DNA from: Planctomycetota bacterium
Lineage (GTDB): Bacteria; Planctomycetota; Phycisphaerae; Sedimentisphaerales; Anaerobacaceae
Assembly (NCBI GenBank): GCA_026386835.1
Contig: JAPLMV010000171.1
Coordinates: 1-7,299 of the forward strand
Direction: 5' to 3'
DNA: 7,299 nucleotides
In this document: in pieces, positions 1 to 6,834 of the stretch
Layout of the letters: each line of letters opens with the position of its first letter
Position numbering within the stretch: position 1 is the stretch's first letter
The notes under the pieces: generated by a model
What the model saw: the letters and a program-made list of their open reading frames with translations, nothing else
The model's database searches: none
Told to the model about the DNA's origin: nothing
Translations under genes and position numbers: made by a program

Positions 1-683
<683 letters not shown>

Positions 684-711
684 ATATCAATCGCTGGTTG
701 TTGATTGGTAT
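684..711 (+). other. Hairpin immediately after the 23S 3' end (rRNA spacer)
   Basis: Bases 684-692 pair fully with 703-711 (9 bp including one G-U), around a loop of about 10 nt. The hairpin abuts the expected mature 23S end, so it is plausibly part of the precursor that is trimmed during rRNA maturation. It lacks a following T tract, so it does not look like a terminator. The rest of the 23S-5S spacer (712-823) is AT-rich, shows no tRNA cloverleaf, and contains only a small GTGAA/TTCAC stem at 779-791. Confidence 0.5.
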
Positions 712-823
712 AGGTTAATTGCAACCTCCAAAGTTTGATGTTTGTATCGCGCATCTGTATATTTTTCTTGACTGAAAAGTGAATACTTCACATTGGCTAA
801 ACCAGCCGGTGTGTGTAACGAAT

Positions 824-933
824 TTCCTGGTGACTATACTGGCGGGGTAACGCCTGATCCCATTCCGAACTCAGAAGCTAAGCCCGTCCGGCCGATGGTA
901 GTCTTTACGGGCGAGAGTAGGTATTGCCAGGAA
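824..933 (+). rRNA. rrf: 5S ribosomal RNA
   Basis: The 5S rRNA is recognised by the conserved core CCATTCCGAACTCAGAAG (850-867), followed by GCCGATGGTAGT (891-902) and GCGAGAGTAGG (911-921). The closing helix I is visible as TTCCTGG (824-830) pairing with CCAGGAA (927-933), which sets both ends. The span is about 110 nt, slightly shorter than the 120 nt of E. coli. It follows the 23S gene on the same strand with a spacer of about 140 nt and ends only 4 nt before a terminator stem, so it is the last gene of the rRNA operon. No tRNA follows it. Confidence 0.96.
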
Positions 934-937
934 TTAT

Positions 938-976
938 AAACCCCGGTGGGTCACCCCCATCGGGGTTTTCCTTTTT
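938..976 (+). terminator. Intrinsic terminator of the rRNA operon
   Basis: Bases 938-950 pair with 956-968 (13 bp, one G-U, GC-rich core, 5-nt loop), followed by a pyrimidine/T-rich run (TTTTCCTTTTT, 966-976). It begins 4 nt after the 5S end. The minus-strand ABC permease gene ends at 997 and runs toward it. Read on that strand, the same stem is followed by TATAATT, a weak T tract, so bidirectional use is possible but unproven. Confidence 0.85.
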
Positions 977-996
977 AATCCAGAGCAGCTTTGTTT

Positions 997-1682
997 TTAA
1001 TTTACAAGTCTATTTCTAAGTCGTCTTATTGCAAAGAAACCCACCACAAGGATAAATACAATCACATACAGTAAGTCAATTAAGATACTGAACTTATAAC
1101 TATTGGTACATACCGCCCTTGCCAGCCGAACCGCATGTGTAAGAGGCATAATTTCCACTATCGGCTGAATATAGCCAGGCAGATTGCTGGTCGGAAATAC
1201 CACGCCGGAAAAGAAAAACATTGGAGATATAAACCCCGTGAAATAAAAATTGAAATGGTTAATCGTCTTTACAAACGAGGTAATCCACAACGAAAGTGTA
1301 GCAAACATCAGACCCGTCAAAAACCCGACCAGCGGTGCCAATAAACTGTAGGGTAACGCAATAACCCTAAAAGCGGCGAGAATACACAGAACAGCAAACG
1401 AAAAAAACAGTCCCTTTGTCCCTGCCCATATAATTTCACCTATAATGAGGTTATTGACGGTTATCGGTGCAGCGAGCATACCATCATAAACCTTCTCAAA
1501 CTCCATTGAGTGATGTATTTGCCCAGCCCAAGCCCGACACCGGCTAAAAATATCAGCGGTTCAAGAAATGGAGGCAGAGCGTTGCTGAATATATTTTTTG
1601 TATAGACTCGCATGTGTCTGTACCAGACGCTGTAGAGTCTTTGCCAAAGCGGAGGATGAGTAAGCAGCCTACTGCTTGTCAT
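997..1682 (-). pseudogene. ABC-2 type permease (NodJ/DrrB-like), disrupted by internal deletion and frameshift
   Basis: This would be the membrane subunit of an ABC exporter, partner of the ATPase just upstream. The start ATG at 1682 follows a GGGAGG ribosome site and overlaps the ATPase stop by 14 nt. The first reading frame gives a normal family N-terminus up to GLGLGKYITQ (about residue 59; first membrane segment PLIFLAGVGLGLG), then runs out of frame to a stop at about residue 73. The rest of the protein (997-1506) is in another frame, starting at MEFEKVYDGMLAAPI. It has four hydrophobic segments (roughly residues 31-50, 55-76, 87-105, 139-161) and the family's FFFSGVVFP motif. Compared with NodJ-type permeases of about 260 residues, roughly 35 residues spanning the second helix are absent between the two pieces, so a single-base error cannot explain it. 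The internal ATG at 1506 has no ribosome site. A functional full-length product is unlikely; an assembly artefact is the main alternative. Confidence 0.85.
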
Positions 1683-2601
1683 CGAGCGCCCTCCCGGTTG
1701 CTTTGAGGAACACATCCTCCAAGTTTGCCTGCCTGAGATAATAATGACCGCCTTCGAATGAAGTTGCCACTGTTCGAAGGTACTCGATATTATTGGAAAA
1801 TATCCTCGTAACTTCCGAGGACCGGTCCACTCTTGCATATTCAGGCAACGTGCTGCTGAAAATATCCTTCAGCACCTCTGCATTTCTCAGTTCGAGAACA
1901 TATTTTTCTATATGTTTCTCCAGAAGGTTATGCGGCTGTCCCTCCATTACCTTGCTGCCTTTATGCATAATCAATACCGTATCGCAAATTGCAAATGCCT
2001 CTTCCATATAATGGGTCGTTAGCAGAATGGTTGTACCCTGTTTTTTCAGTTGCCTTAGCTTATCCCAAATCAAATGCCTTACCTGCGGATCGAGCCCCGT
2101 TGTTGGTTCATCTAAAATCAACAGCTTTGGATTATTAAGAAGCGCCCTTGCAATTACCAGCCGTCTTTTCATCCCGCCGGATAGTTCCGTGATTTTTGAT
2201 TTGGTTTTTTCCGATAGTTCGAGGAACTCGAGCAGTGTCCCGATGCGCTGCCTTGCCGTCCTCGATGGTATATTGTAAAATTTCGAATATATCATCAGGT
2301 TTTGTATGACGTTCAGTTCATCGTCGAGATTATTATCCTGCGGCACCACACCAGACAGATATTTTATTTCAAGCTCGTTTCGCGATGGGTCATAGCCGAA
2401 AACGCTTATTTGGCCGTGACAATTTTTGTCTCTGGTGCATTTGTTGTACAGCATCTTCATCATTGTTGTTTTGCCTGCACCATTGGGGCCAAGGAATCCA
2501 AAACACGACATCTGCTCGACCTCAAAGCTAAGCTCGCTCACAGCTTTGGTTTGCTTAAAGCTCTTACTGATATTCTCAACTGTGATTACATTTTCTGCCA
2601 T
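1669..2601 (-). CDS. ABC transporter ATP-binding protein (NodI/DrrA type)
   Basis: This is the cytoplasmic ATPase of an ABC-2 exporter, 310 residues. All nucleotide-binding motifs are intact: Walker A GPNGAGKTT (38-46), Q-loop Q88 in GVVPQDNNLD, signature LSGGM (140-144), Walker B LLILDEP (160-166), D-loop GLDP (169-172) and switch H197 in TTHYMEEA. The GVVPQ-x-DNLD Q-loop and the C-terminal ANLEDVFLKATGR motif (near 290-302) are typical of the NodI/DrrA group, whose members export lipo-oligosaccharides, antibiotics or other amphipathic compounds. The substrate cannot be read from the sequence. The start at 2601 lies 1 nt after the stop of the upstream peptidase gene (TAA-A-ATG) with only a weak ribosome site (AGCAAG), suggesting translation coupled to that gene. 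Its 3' end overlaps the permease start. No inactivating change is seen, yet the partner permease is broken. Confidence 0.95.
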   Translation of the reverse strand: MAENVITVENISKSFKQTKAVSELSFEVEQMSCFGFLGPNGAGKTTMMKMLYNKCTRDKNCHGQISVFGYDPSRNELEIKYLSGVVPQDNNLDDELNVIQNLMIYSKFYNIPSRTARQRIGTLLEFLELSEKTKSKITELSGGMKRRLVIARALLNNPKLLILDEPTTGLDPQVRHLIWDKLRQLKKQGTTILLTTHYMEEAFAICDTVLIMHKGSKVMEGQPHNLLEKHIEKYVLELRNAEVLKDIFSSTLPEYARVDRSSEVTRIFSNNIEYLRTVATSFEGGHYYLRQANLEDVFLKATGRALDDKQ

Positions 2602-2602
2602 T

Positions 2603-4201
2603 TTACTTGCTTTTATTAGGAACTGCCTTAGCGGCCTTGACCATTTTGATAAAGTTTTCAGGATAGATTATTTTCTCGCCCGTTTCTTTTACATAAGCAG
2701 ATTTGAAAAGCAATTCCCGCATCTGTTCAGATGAAAGTTCTGGATTGACCTGCCAGCCCATTGCCAATACACCGGCACAATAAGGTATTGCCCAACTGTC
2801 CCCGGCAGTGCCACAATACTGATAACTAAAGTTATTTTTATCGGTCTGCTCGGCTGTTGTTCGAGGTGCTGTAGGTGCAAGCACAAGCGGTCGCTTGGGG
2901 GCACTATAATTGTATCGTGGGTCTCCCGGTTTGCACCCGGCTATGCTTTCAGGGAATCTGAAGTCATACCAACATTTTCCAACAAATCCATGCTCACTTG
3001 TGCAGTCAAGGACAAGGATGCCTTCACCTTCTGCGGCAGCGACAGCTTTTGCCCATTGCTTTTGGGAGTCATTTGAAGGGGTCCCCACTTTTCCGGGTGG
3101 TGCTGATACCGATACTACTCGGATTTTTTCTGTAGAGGAAAGGTTTCTGTTTTGTTCTATAATCCAGTCGAGTGCATTAACGTAATCAATTTCATAGACG
3201 CCATCGCGAACGGCGGCATAAAATACAATAGCATCAGGGGCAGTCCCACAATTATTGCCGACGAGGAGGCTTGTAACTGCGGGGCCGTGCATACTGCCAT
3301 TATTTGTTCTGCCGCTTAGGTTATGGAAATCCGCAATTTTGCCTGCAAACTCAGGATGTTCGGGATACATGAATTGGTCTATGATAGCAATTCTGATTCC
3401 CTTGCCTGTGATTCCCTGCTTGTGCAGTTCTCGAACGCCAAGGCCGGGATTCATTGCATCGTTTAATATTTTGTTTGGCTCATTTCCTTTTGGCATTTTA
3501 TCTGGCGGCGGCCAAATTGTCTTTAGATTAAAATTAAGAGTATAGATTAACTTATTTCTGCCCGAAAGATTGAGTTTGCTCATATCCTTCCAGCGAACAT
3601 CATTATATTCATTAACAGAGTCTATGGTCTTGATATCCTGGAATGAACCGCTTCGCTTGCCCAAACCGGTTTCTTTTGAGGTTAAATACATGGCTATAAC
3701 TTTATAATCCTCAAAGATGAAACGTACCCCATGTTCCGAGAGCAAGTAGTAACAAGATCCTTTTCTGCTATCGATATCCTTGTAAAGCACACCATCTTTC
3801 CGTTTATTGGCTTGACCTTCAATCGTTAGTTTAGGCTGGCCAAGCACATCGAGAACTTCGTCGAGTGATGAGCCGATGCGTATCTTGTCTCTAAAAACAT
3901 AACCAGTGTCCTGTCTCTCGAACCGAAGTTCAATGACCCTGCCTCTGCCAATAACTATCTGAAATCTATTTGGATATTCTGCAATATATGTTTCAGGGAG
4001 ATTGTTCTTTGTTAAAGTTTGATTATTCCAGGCGTATCTTTCCGGTTTGCCGAAAATACGAATAACATCATCAATAGTTGCTTTATTAATATCAAGTTGA
4101 GCGATTTTTGCATTGATATCTGATGCTGGCTTTGACGCTTCAGCCGCACAAACAGTAGCGGCAAAAACTGCTAATGAAATAACAACTATGAATTTTCTCA
4201 T
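2603..4201 (-). CDS. Secreted subtilisin-like (S8) protein with N-terminal tandem BamE-like repeats
   Basis: This is a predicted exported serine peptidase of 532 residues. The ATG at 4201 is chosen because GGAGG lies 5 nt upstream and a Sec signal peptide (MRKFIVVISLAVFAATVCA) starts there. Residues of about 37-97 and 107-177 form two similar modules, each opening with a T/S-x-D-D/E-V...G-K/Q-P helix motif (FGKP, LGQP) followed by beta strands, resembling BamE/SmpA-type folds. The C-terminal half reads as a subtilase: Asp275 in GIRIAIIDQ, His305 in SMHGPAVTSLLVG and Ser469 in GDSWAIPYCAGV, with the order and spacing of D-H-S peptidases. The motifs are divergent: the usual D-T/S-G, H-G-T and G-T-S are D-Q-F, H-G-P and G-D-S. 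The usual oxyanion asparagine appears replaced near Glu403 (LDCTSEHG). Seven Cys follow the signal peptide, so disulfides are plausible. It lies 33 nt after dapB by the chosen start and 1 nt before the ABC ATPase. Activity and substrate are unknown. Confidence 0.85.
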   Translation of the reverse strand: MRKFIVVISLAVFAATVCAAEASKPASDINAKIAQLDINKATIDDVIRIFGKPERYAWNNQTLTKNNLPETYIAEYPNRFQIVIGRGRVIELRFERQDTGYVFRDKIRIGSSLDEVLDVLGQPKLTIEGQANKRKDGVLYKDIDSRKGSCYYLLSEHGVRFIFEDYKVIAMYLTSKETGLGKRSGSFQDIKTIDSVNEYNDVRWKDMSKLNLSGRNKLIYTLNFNLKTIWPPPDKMPKGNEPNKILNDAMNPGLGVRELHKQGITGKGIRIAIIDQFMYPEHPEFAGKIADFHNLSGRTNNGSMHGPAVTSLLVGNNCGTAPDAIVFYAAVRDGVYEIDYVNALDWIIEQNRNLSSTEKIRVVSVSAPPGKVGTPSNDSQKQWAKAVAAAEGEGILVLDCTSEHGFVGKCWYDFRFPESIAGCKPGDPRYNYSAPKRPLVLAPTAPRTTAEQTDKNNFSYQYCGTAGDSWAIPYCAGVLAMGWQVNPELSSEQMRELLFKSAYVKETGEKIIYPENFIKMVKAAKAVPNKSK

Positions 4202-4206
4202 GTTTT

Positions 4207-4211
4207 CCTCC
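4207..4211 (-). promoter_or_regulatory. Ribosome binding site deciding the subtilase start
   Basis: GGAGG on the minus strand, 5 nt before the ATG at 4201. An in-frame ATG at 4213 overlaps this site (ATGGAGG) and has no ribosome site of its own. It would also add MEEN before the signal peptide, so the later start is preferred. Confidence 0.8.
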
Positions 4212-4234
4212 ATTCAAGTAGTTCAAATTTGGAA

Positions 4235-5032
4235 TTATTTAATTCCGAGAACATCAGCCATCGAATACAGCCCCGGCTTTTTACCGACAAGCCATTGAGC
4301 CGCCCGCAATGCTCCGCGAGCAAAGCCATCCCTGCTGTGGGCATCATGGTCTAACGTTACTGTCTCGCCCAGTGTGCTGAAGATTACCGAATGTATGCCG
4401 GTAATGTCGCCTGCCCGAACAGCATGTATGCCGATAGTGCCTTTTTTCCGCAGTGCGTCTTTTCCCTCTCTGCCGTAAATCAGACAACCTGGAAAATCCT
4501 TTCCTGTCGCCTTGCAGATATTTTCAGCCAGCGTAAGAGCCGAACCGCTCGGAGCGTCCGTCTTGAACCGATGGTGCTGCTCGACTATCTCAATATCATA
4601 TTCTTCGCCGAGCATCGAAGCGGCCTTGCCGACAATAGCGAATAAAACGTTCATGCCGACGCTCATATTAGTGCCGTATATGACGGGGATTTTTGTGGAG
4701 GCCTTTTTTATATTCTCGTGCTGTTCGCCTGCCAGACCTGTCGTGCCTAACACCAGTGCAGAGCCGTTCTTAACGCAATAATCGATGGTTTTGTCGGCAC
4801 CTGCCGGCACGGAAAAGTCGATTACTGCATCAGCACCGGCAGGGTAATTGTTACCCATTTTAACATTTATCGCCGCTGCACCGGCAAGCAAGCCGGCATC
4901 CTTACCCATATCGGGATGGTCGTTTTTATCGATTGCTGCAATAATTTCAAACTCGCCTGCGTCTATACATAATGAAATAATACGTTTGCCCATTCGGCCG
5001 GCGGCACCGACAACTATAAGTTTAGGTTTCAT
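4235..5032 (-). CDS. dapB: 4-hydroxy-tetrahydrodipicolinate reductase
   Basis: DapB catalyses the NAD(P)H-dependent reduction of 4-hydroxy-tetrahydrodipicolinate to tetrahydrodipicolinate in the cytoplasm, a step of lysine and meso-diaminopimelate synthesis. The protein has 265 residues, normal for the family. It shows the N-terminal Rossmann nucleotide-binding motif GAAGRMG (9-15), the GTTG loop (96-99) and the family signature EQHHRFKTDAPSGSA (151-165). His153 and Lys157 match the catalytic His159/Lys163 of the E. coli enzyme. The C-terminal dimer/tetramer region includes GIHAVRAGDITGIH (201-214) and HDAHSRDGFARGALRAA (229-245). The ATG at 5032 is preceded by AAGGGG about 6 nt upstream. It is the first gene of the minus-strand cluster. 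No other lysine-pathway gene is visible beside it, and its coupling to a peptidase and ABC exporter is not the usual dapA-dapB arrangement. The product supports peptidoglycan cross-linking if the cell wall uses diaminopimelate. Confidence 0.97.
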   Translation of the reverse strand: MKPKLIVVGAAGRMGKRIISLCIDAGEFEIIAAIDKNDHPDMGKDAGLLAGAAAINVKMGNNYPAGADAVIDFSVPAGADKTIDYCVKNGSALVLGTTGLAGEQHENIKKASTKIPVIYGTNMSVGMNVLFAIVGKAASMLGEEYDIEIVEQHHRFKTDAPSGSALTLAENICKATGKDFPGCLIYGREGKDALRKKGTIGIHAVRAGDITGIHSVIFSTLGETVTLDHDAHSRDGFARGALRAAQWLVGKKPGLYSMADVLGIK

Positions 5033-5072
5033 TTTTGGCCCCTTTATTTATTTTCGCAAAAAAGTCGATAGA

Positions 5073-5101
5073 AATATAACCGCCCGAATGTGAATTTACA
5101 A
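5073..5101 (-). promoter_or_regulatory. Candidate sigma-70-type promoter for dapB
   Basis: On the minus strand TTGTAA (5101-5096) is separated by 17 nt from TATATT (5078-5073), giving a predicted 5' leader of about 35 nt before the dapB ATG. The -10 box matches the consensus at 5 of 6 bases and the -35 box at 4 of 6. This is a pattern match only. Confidence 0.4.
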
Positions 5102-5112
5102 GGATTATTGAC

Positions 5113-5164
5113 TTGATTATTTCAGGCGGTTAATGGTACAATGATCCAACTTTGTACTTATAAT
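5113..5164 (+). promoter_or_regulatory. Candidate promoter(s) for the glycine-zipper lipoprotein gene
   Basis: Two alternatives are visible on the plus strand. One is TTGATT (5113-5118), 18 nt, TACAAT (5137-5142). The other is a perfect TATAAT at 5159-5164 but without a good -35 box at normal spacing. Either gives a leader of roughly 60-85 nt, which includes a T-rich tract (5204-5215) before the ribosome site. The region is divergent with the dapB promoter. Confidence 0.4.
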
Positions 5165-5215
5165 GAACAGTAATTGCAATGCAACGTATATCAGAAAGAA
5201 TCTTTTTTTTCTTTT

Positions 5216-5220
5216 GGAGG
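5216..5220 (+). promoter_or_regulatory. Ribosome binding site deciding the lipoprotein start
   Basis: GGAGG followed by a 10-nt A-rich spacer and the ATG at 5231. It favours this ATG over the in-frame upstream ATG at 5174, which would put a non-hydrophobic 19-residue extension before the signal peptide. Confidence 0.75.
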
Positions 5221-5230
5221 TATTAAAAAA

Positions 5231-5653
5231 ATGTGTAAGAGACTGATTATGAGTTTTCTGTTGGTTGCCGCTGGTTTCGCATGGCTGTTTGCTACAGGCT
5301 GTGAGACTGATGCACAAACAGGCGCTCTTATCGGTACAGCCGCTGGTGCCGGTGTAGGCCAGGCAATAGGCCGAAACACAGGGGGCACACTTATCGGCGC
5401 CGGCGTAGGCGCTGCAGCCGGTTATATGCTCGGCAACGAAGGCGACAAGAAAAAAACACAGCAAAGACAGCAATCTGAAATGAGCAGCATGCGCCAGGAA
5501 ATGAACACCGATCTTGTCAATGTTACCAACAGCAACGGTTCCATTATCCAGGTTAGAATGGTAAGGCAGGGCCCAAACTGGGTCGGCCCGAGAGGCGAGT
5601 ATTACAACCATCTCCCGACTTCAGAGGAACTTAGGCCGGTATACGGCTTCTAA
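5231..5653 (+). CDS. Glycine-zipper lipoprotein (YMGG/17-kDa-antigen-like)
   Basis: This is a predicted envelope lipoprotein of 140 residues. It begins with a lipoprotein signal peptide (MCKRLIMSFLLVAAGFAWLF) and a lipobox ATGC with the acylated Cys at residue 24. Residues 31-68 form a glycine zipper in two similar halves, GALIGTAAGAGVGQAIG and GTLIGAGVGAAAGYMLG, with small residues at regular spacing, the type seen in SlyB/17-kDa antigen and OmpA-like glycine-zipper proteins that sit in or against membranes. A charged, Gln-rich stretch follows (about 69-95), then a C-terminal piece with NWVGPRGEYYNHLP and the ending EELRPVYGF, which looks like a small conserved module. The start is chosen by the GGAGG site and the signal peptide. 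It is a single-gene unit with its own promoter region and terminator. The exact role is unknown; envelope stability is the usual inference. Confidence 0.88.
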   Translation: MCKRLIMSFLLVAAGFAWLFATGCETDAQTGALIGTAAGAGVGQAIGRNTGGTLIGAGVGAAAGYMLGNEGDKKKTQQRQQSEMSSMRQEMNTDLVNVTNSNGSIIQVRMVRQGPNWVGPRGEYYNHLPTSEELRPVYGF

Positions 5654-5707
5654 AAACACAGTTAAAAACCGCTTTTGTTTAAGGGACTTATGGCTGTCGT
5701 TGTGTGG

Positions 5708-5727
5708 CACAGCCGCCCTCGGCTGTG
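5708..5727. repeat. Perfect 8-bp-stem palindrome, possible dispersed REP-like element
   Basis: CACAGCCG (5708-5715), loop CCCT, CGGCTGTG (5720-5727). It lies between the lipoprotein stop codon and the terminator, has no T tract after it, and is GC-rich compared with its surroundings. From memory, very similar CACAGCCGCCCTCGGCTGTG-type hairpins recur between genes in planctomycete genomes. Only one copy is present here, so repeat status is an inference. The whole gap 5654-5815 holds no gene; this hairpin and the terminator at 5753-5786 are its only clear contents. Confidence 0.5.
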
Positions 5728-5752
5728 ATGTGTCGATGAACCTTATGTAATT

Positions 5753-5786
5753 AAAAGGCAATGAAGTATTTCGTTGCCTTTTTTTA
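5753..5786 (+). terminator. Intrinsic terminator of the lipoprotein gene, probably bidirectional
   Basis: AAAAGGCAATGAA (5753-5765) pairs with 5770-5782 (13 bp, one G-U) around the loop GTAT, and the downstream arm runs into seven T residues (5779-5785). On the minus strand the same stem ends in CCTTTTAATT, so it can also stop the convergent amidase transcript that finishes at 5816. Confidence 0.85.
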
Positions 5787-5815
5787 TGCCTGTCAGAACG
5801 CACGACTGGTTAAAA

Positions 5816-6745
5816 CTAAAACGCATCGCAGATTCCGTCGGCAATGGCCTGTGCGATGCGATTTTGAAAACCGCTGCCTATCAGAAGCGATGCCTCATGC
5901 GAGTTTGACAAATATCCGACTTCCACCAGAACAGCAGGGCATCTTGTCCCGACGAGAACCCTGTAGTCAGCCCTGCCCATTCCCTGATTTTCAAGGCCTG
6001 TGCCGGACATCGAGCGGAGTATTGATTCTGCGACCGTCTCTGAGCGGCCTGACGGCGACCGCGAGACATATACGGTAAAGCCCCGCATGGAACTATCGTC
6101 CCTTGCGTTGGAGTGAATACTCACAAAAAGTTTGGCGTTGTTTCTGTTGGCTATGTCGGCACGTTCGTCAAGGTCAACGAACCTGTCGCTGCTTCGAGTC
6201 ATCACCACAGTTAAGCCCCTTTGCTCGAGCAGATTTTTCAGGTTTTTTGCAATGGCCAGATTAATCGACTTCTCATAAGCGCCGTTTCTGCCGATAGCGC
6301 CCGGGTCTTTGCCGCCATGGCCGGCGTCAATTACGACGCAGCCGGCCAAATTCTTCCTTGCCGGATATTGTGTTGGCGGCAGGGGGGCATAGGCATTCAT
6401 TGCCGAGCGTATCTGCGACACAAGAAACTGGGAAACTAAAACTCTGCCGTTCGATTCTTCAACTCTGCCGACCTGCCCAATGACCTTGCCGTTCACGAAG
6501 TATTGCCCATTGGGAAAAGTGAATATCAAAACCGTATTGCCTGAATTTTTGAGTGTGTAATATGTGCTGTCTTTCTCGGCAACCTTCAGTCCCAACTGCC
6601 TGGCAAGGTCCTCAATAGTAACCATACCGCCTGCAGCGGCAGGTGGGAGAAAAACTTCACCTGATGGTTTTACCTGGGTTTGTTGGCAGCCAGCGACGGC
6701 CAGTGTAATAACTGCAAGCAGAATTGATATGCCGGATTTTTTCAT
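5816..6745 (-). CDS. N-acetylmuramoyl-L-alanine amidase (Amidase_3), lipoprotein
   Basis: This zinc enzyme cleaves the amide bond between N-acetylmuramic acid and the L-alanine of the peptidoglycan stem peptide. The ATG at 6745 (309 residues) is preferred over 6790 because AAGGGG lies 7 nt upstream and a lipoprotein signal follows at once: MKKSGISILLAVITLAVAGC, lipobox VAGC, acylated Cys20, then Gln-Gln, so outer-membrane anchoring is likely by the E. coli +2 rule. Residues of about 41-116 resemble the copper-amine-oxidase N-terminal-like domain (VTIEDLARQLGL, FVNGKVIGQVGRV), a substrate- or wall-binding module often joined to amidases. The catalytic domain starts near 134. Zinc ligands are His143 (DAGHGGKDPGA), Glu158 (YEKSINLAIAKNL) and His211 (FVSIHSNA), with catalytic Glu275 in LVEVGYLSN. 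All key residues are present. The gene is convergent with the lipoprotein gene and 89 nt downstream of the isomerase gene on the same strand; no clear promoter was found in that gap. Confidence 0.95.
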   Translation of the reverse strand: MKKSGISILLAVITLAVAGCQQTQVKPSGEVFLPPAAAGGMVTIEDLARQLGLKVAEKDSTYYTLKNSGNTVLIFTFPNGQYFVNGKVIGQVGRVEESNGRVLVSQFLVSQIRSAMNAYAPLPPTQYPARKNLAGCVVIDAGHGGKDPGAIGRNGAYEKSINLAIAKNLKNLLEQRGLTVVMTRSSDRFVDLDERADIANRNNAKLFVSIHSNARDDSSMRGFTVYVSRSPSGRSETVAESILRSMSGTGLENQGMGRADYRVLVGTRCPAVLVEVGYLSNSHEASLLIGSGFQNRIAQAIADGICDAF

Positions 6746-6834
6746 TGGGGAACCCCTTCTCTTGGCTGACGATGAAAATGATATGTACAAAAACTAAAAC
6801 CTCTTAAAGAAAACACAATCCTTTACTTTAACTG

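Noticed and set aside
684..823. Possible tRNA in the 23S-5S spacer
   Set aside because: No GTTC-type T-loop, anticodon stem or acceptor pairing is visible; the spacer shows only small hairpins.
1461..1506. Programmed frameshift or re-initiation restoring the permease
   Set aside because: About 35 family residues are absent as well as the frame, there is no slippery run at the junction, and the internal ATG at 1506 lacks a ribosome site.
4202..4213. Upstream ATG at 4213 for the subtilase
   Set aside because: It overlaps the GGAGG site used by the ATG at 4201, has no ribosome site, and would put acidic residues before the signal peptide.
5117..5611. A 164-codon minus-strand frame opposite the lipoprotein gene
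   Set aside because: Its sequence is the antisense of the glycine-zipper gene, which has a signal peptide, lipobox and ribosome site; the antisense frame has none and crosses the dapB promoter region.
6746..6756. Palindrome GGGGAACCCC overlapping the amidase ribosome site
   Set aside because: The 2-nt centre cannot close as a full RNA hairpin, leaving at most 3 bp; as a DNA operator it is too short to claim.
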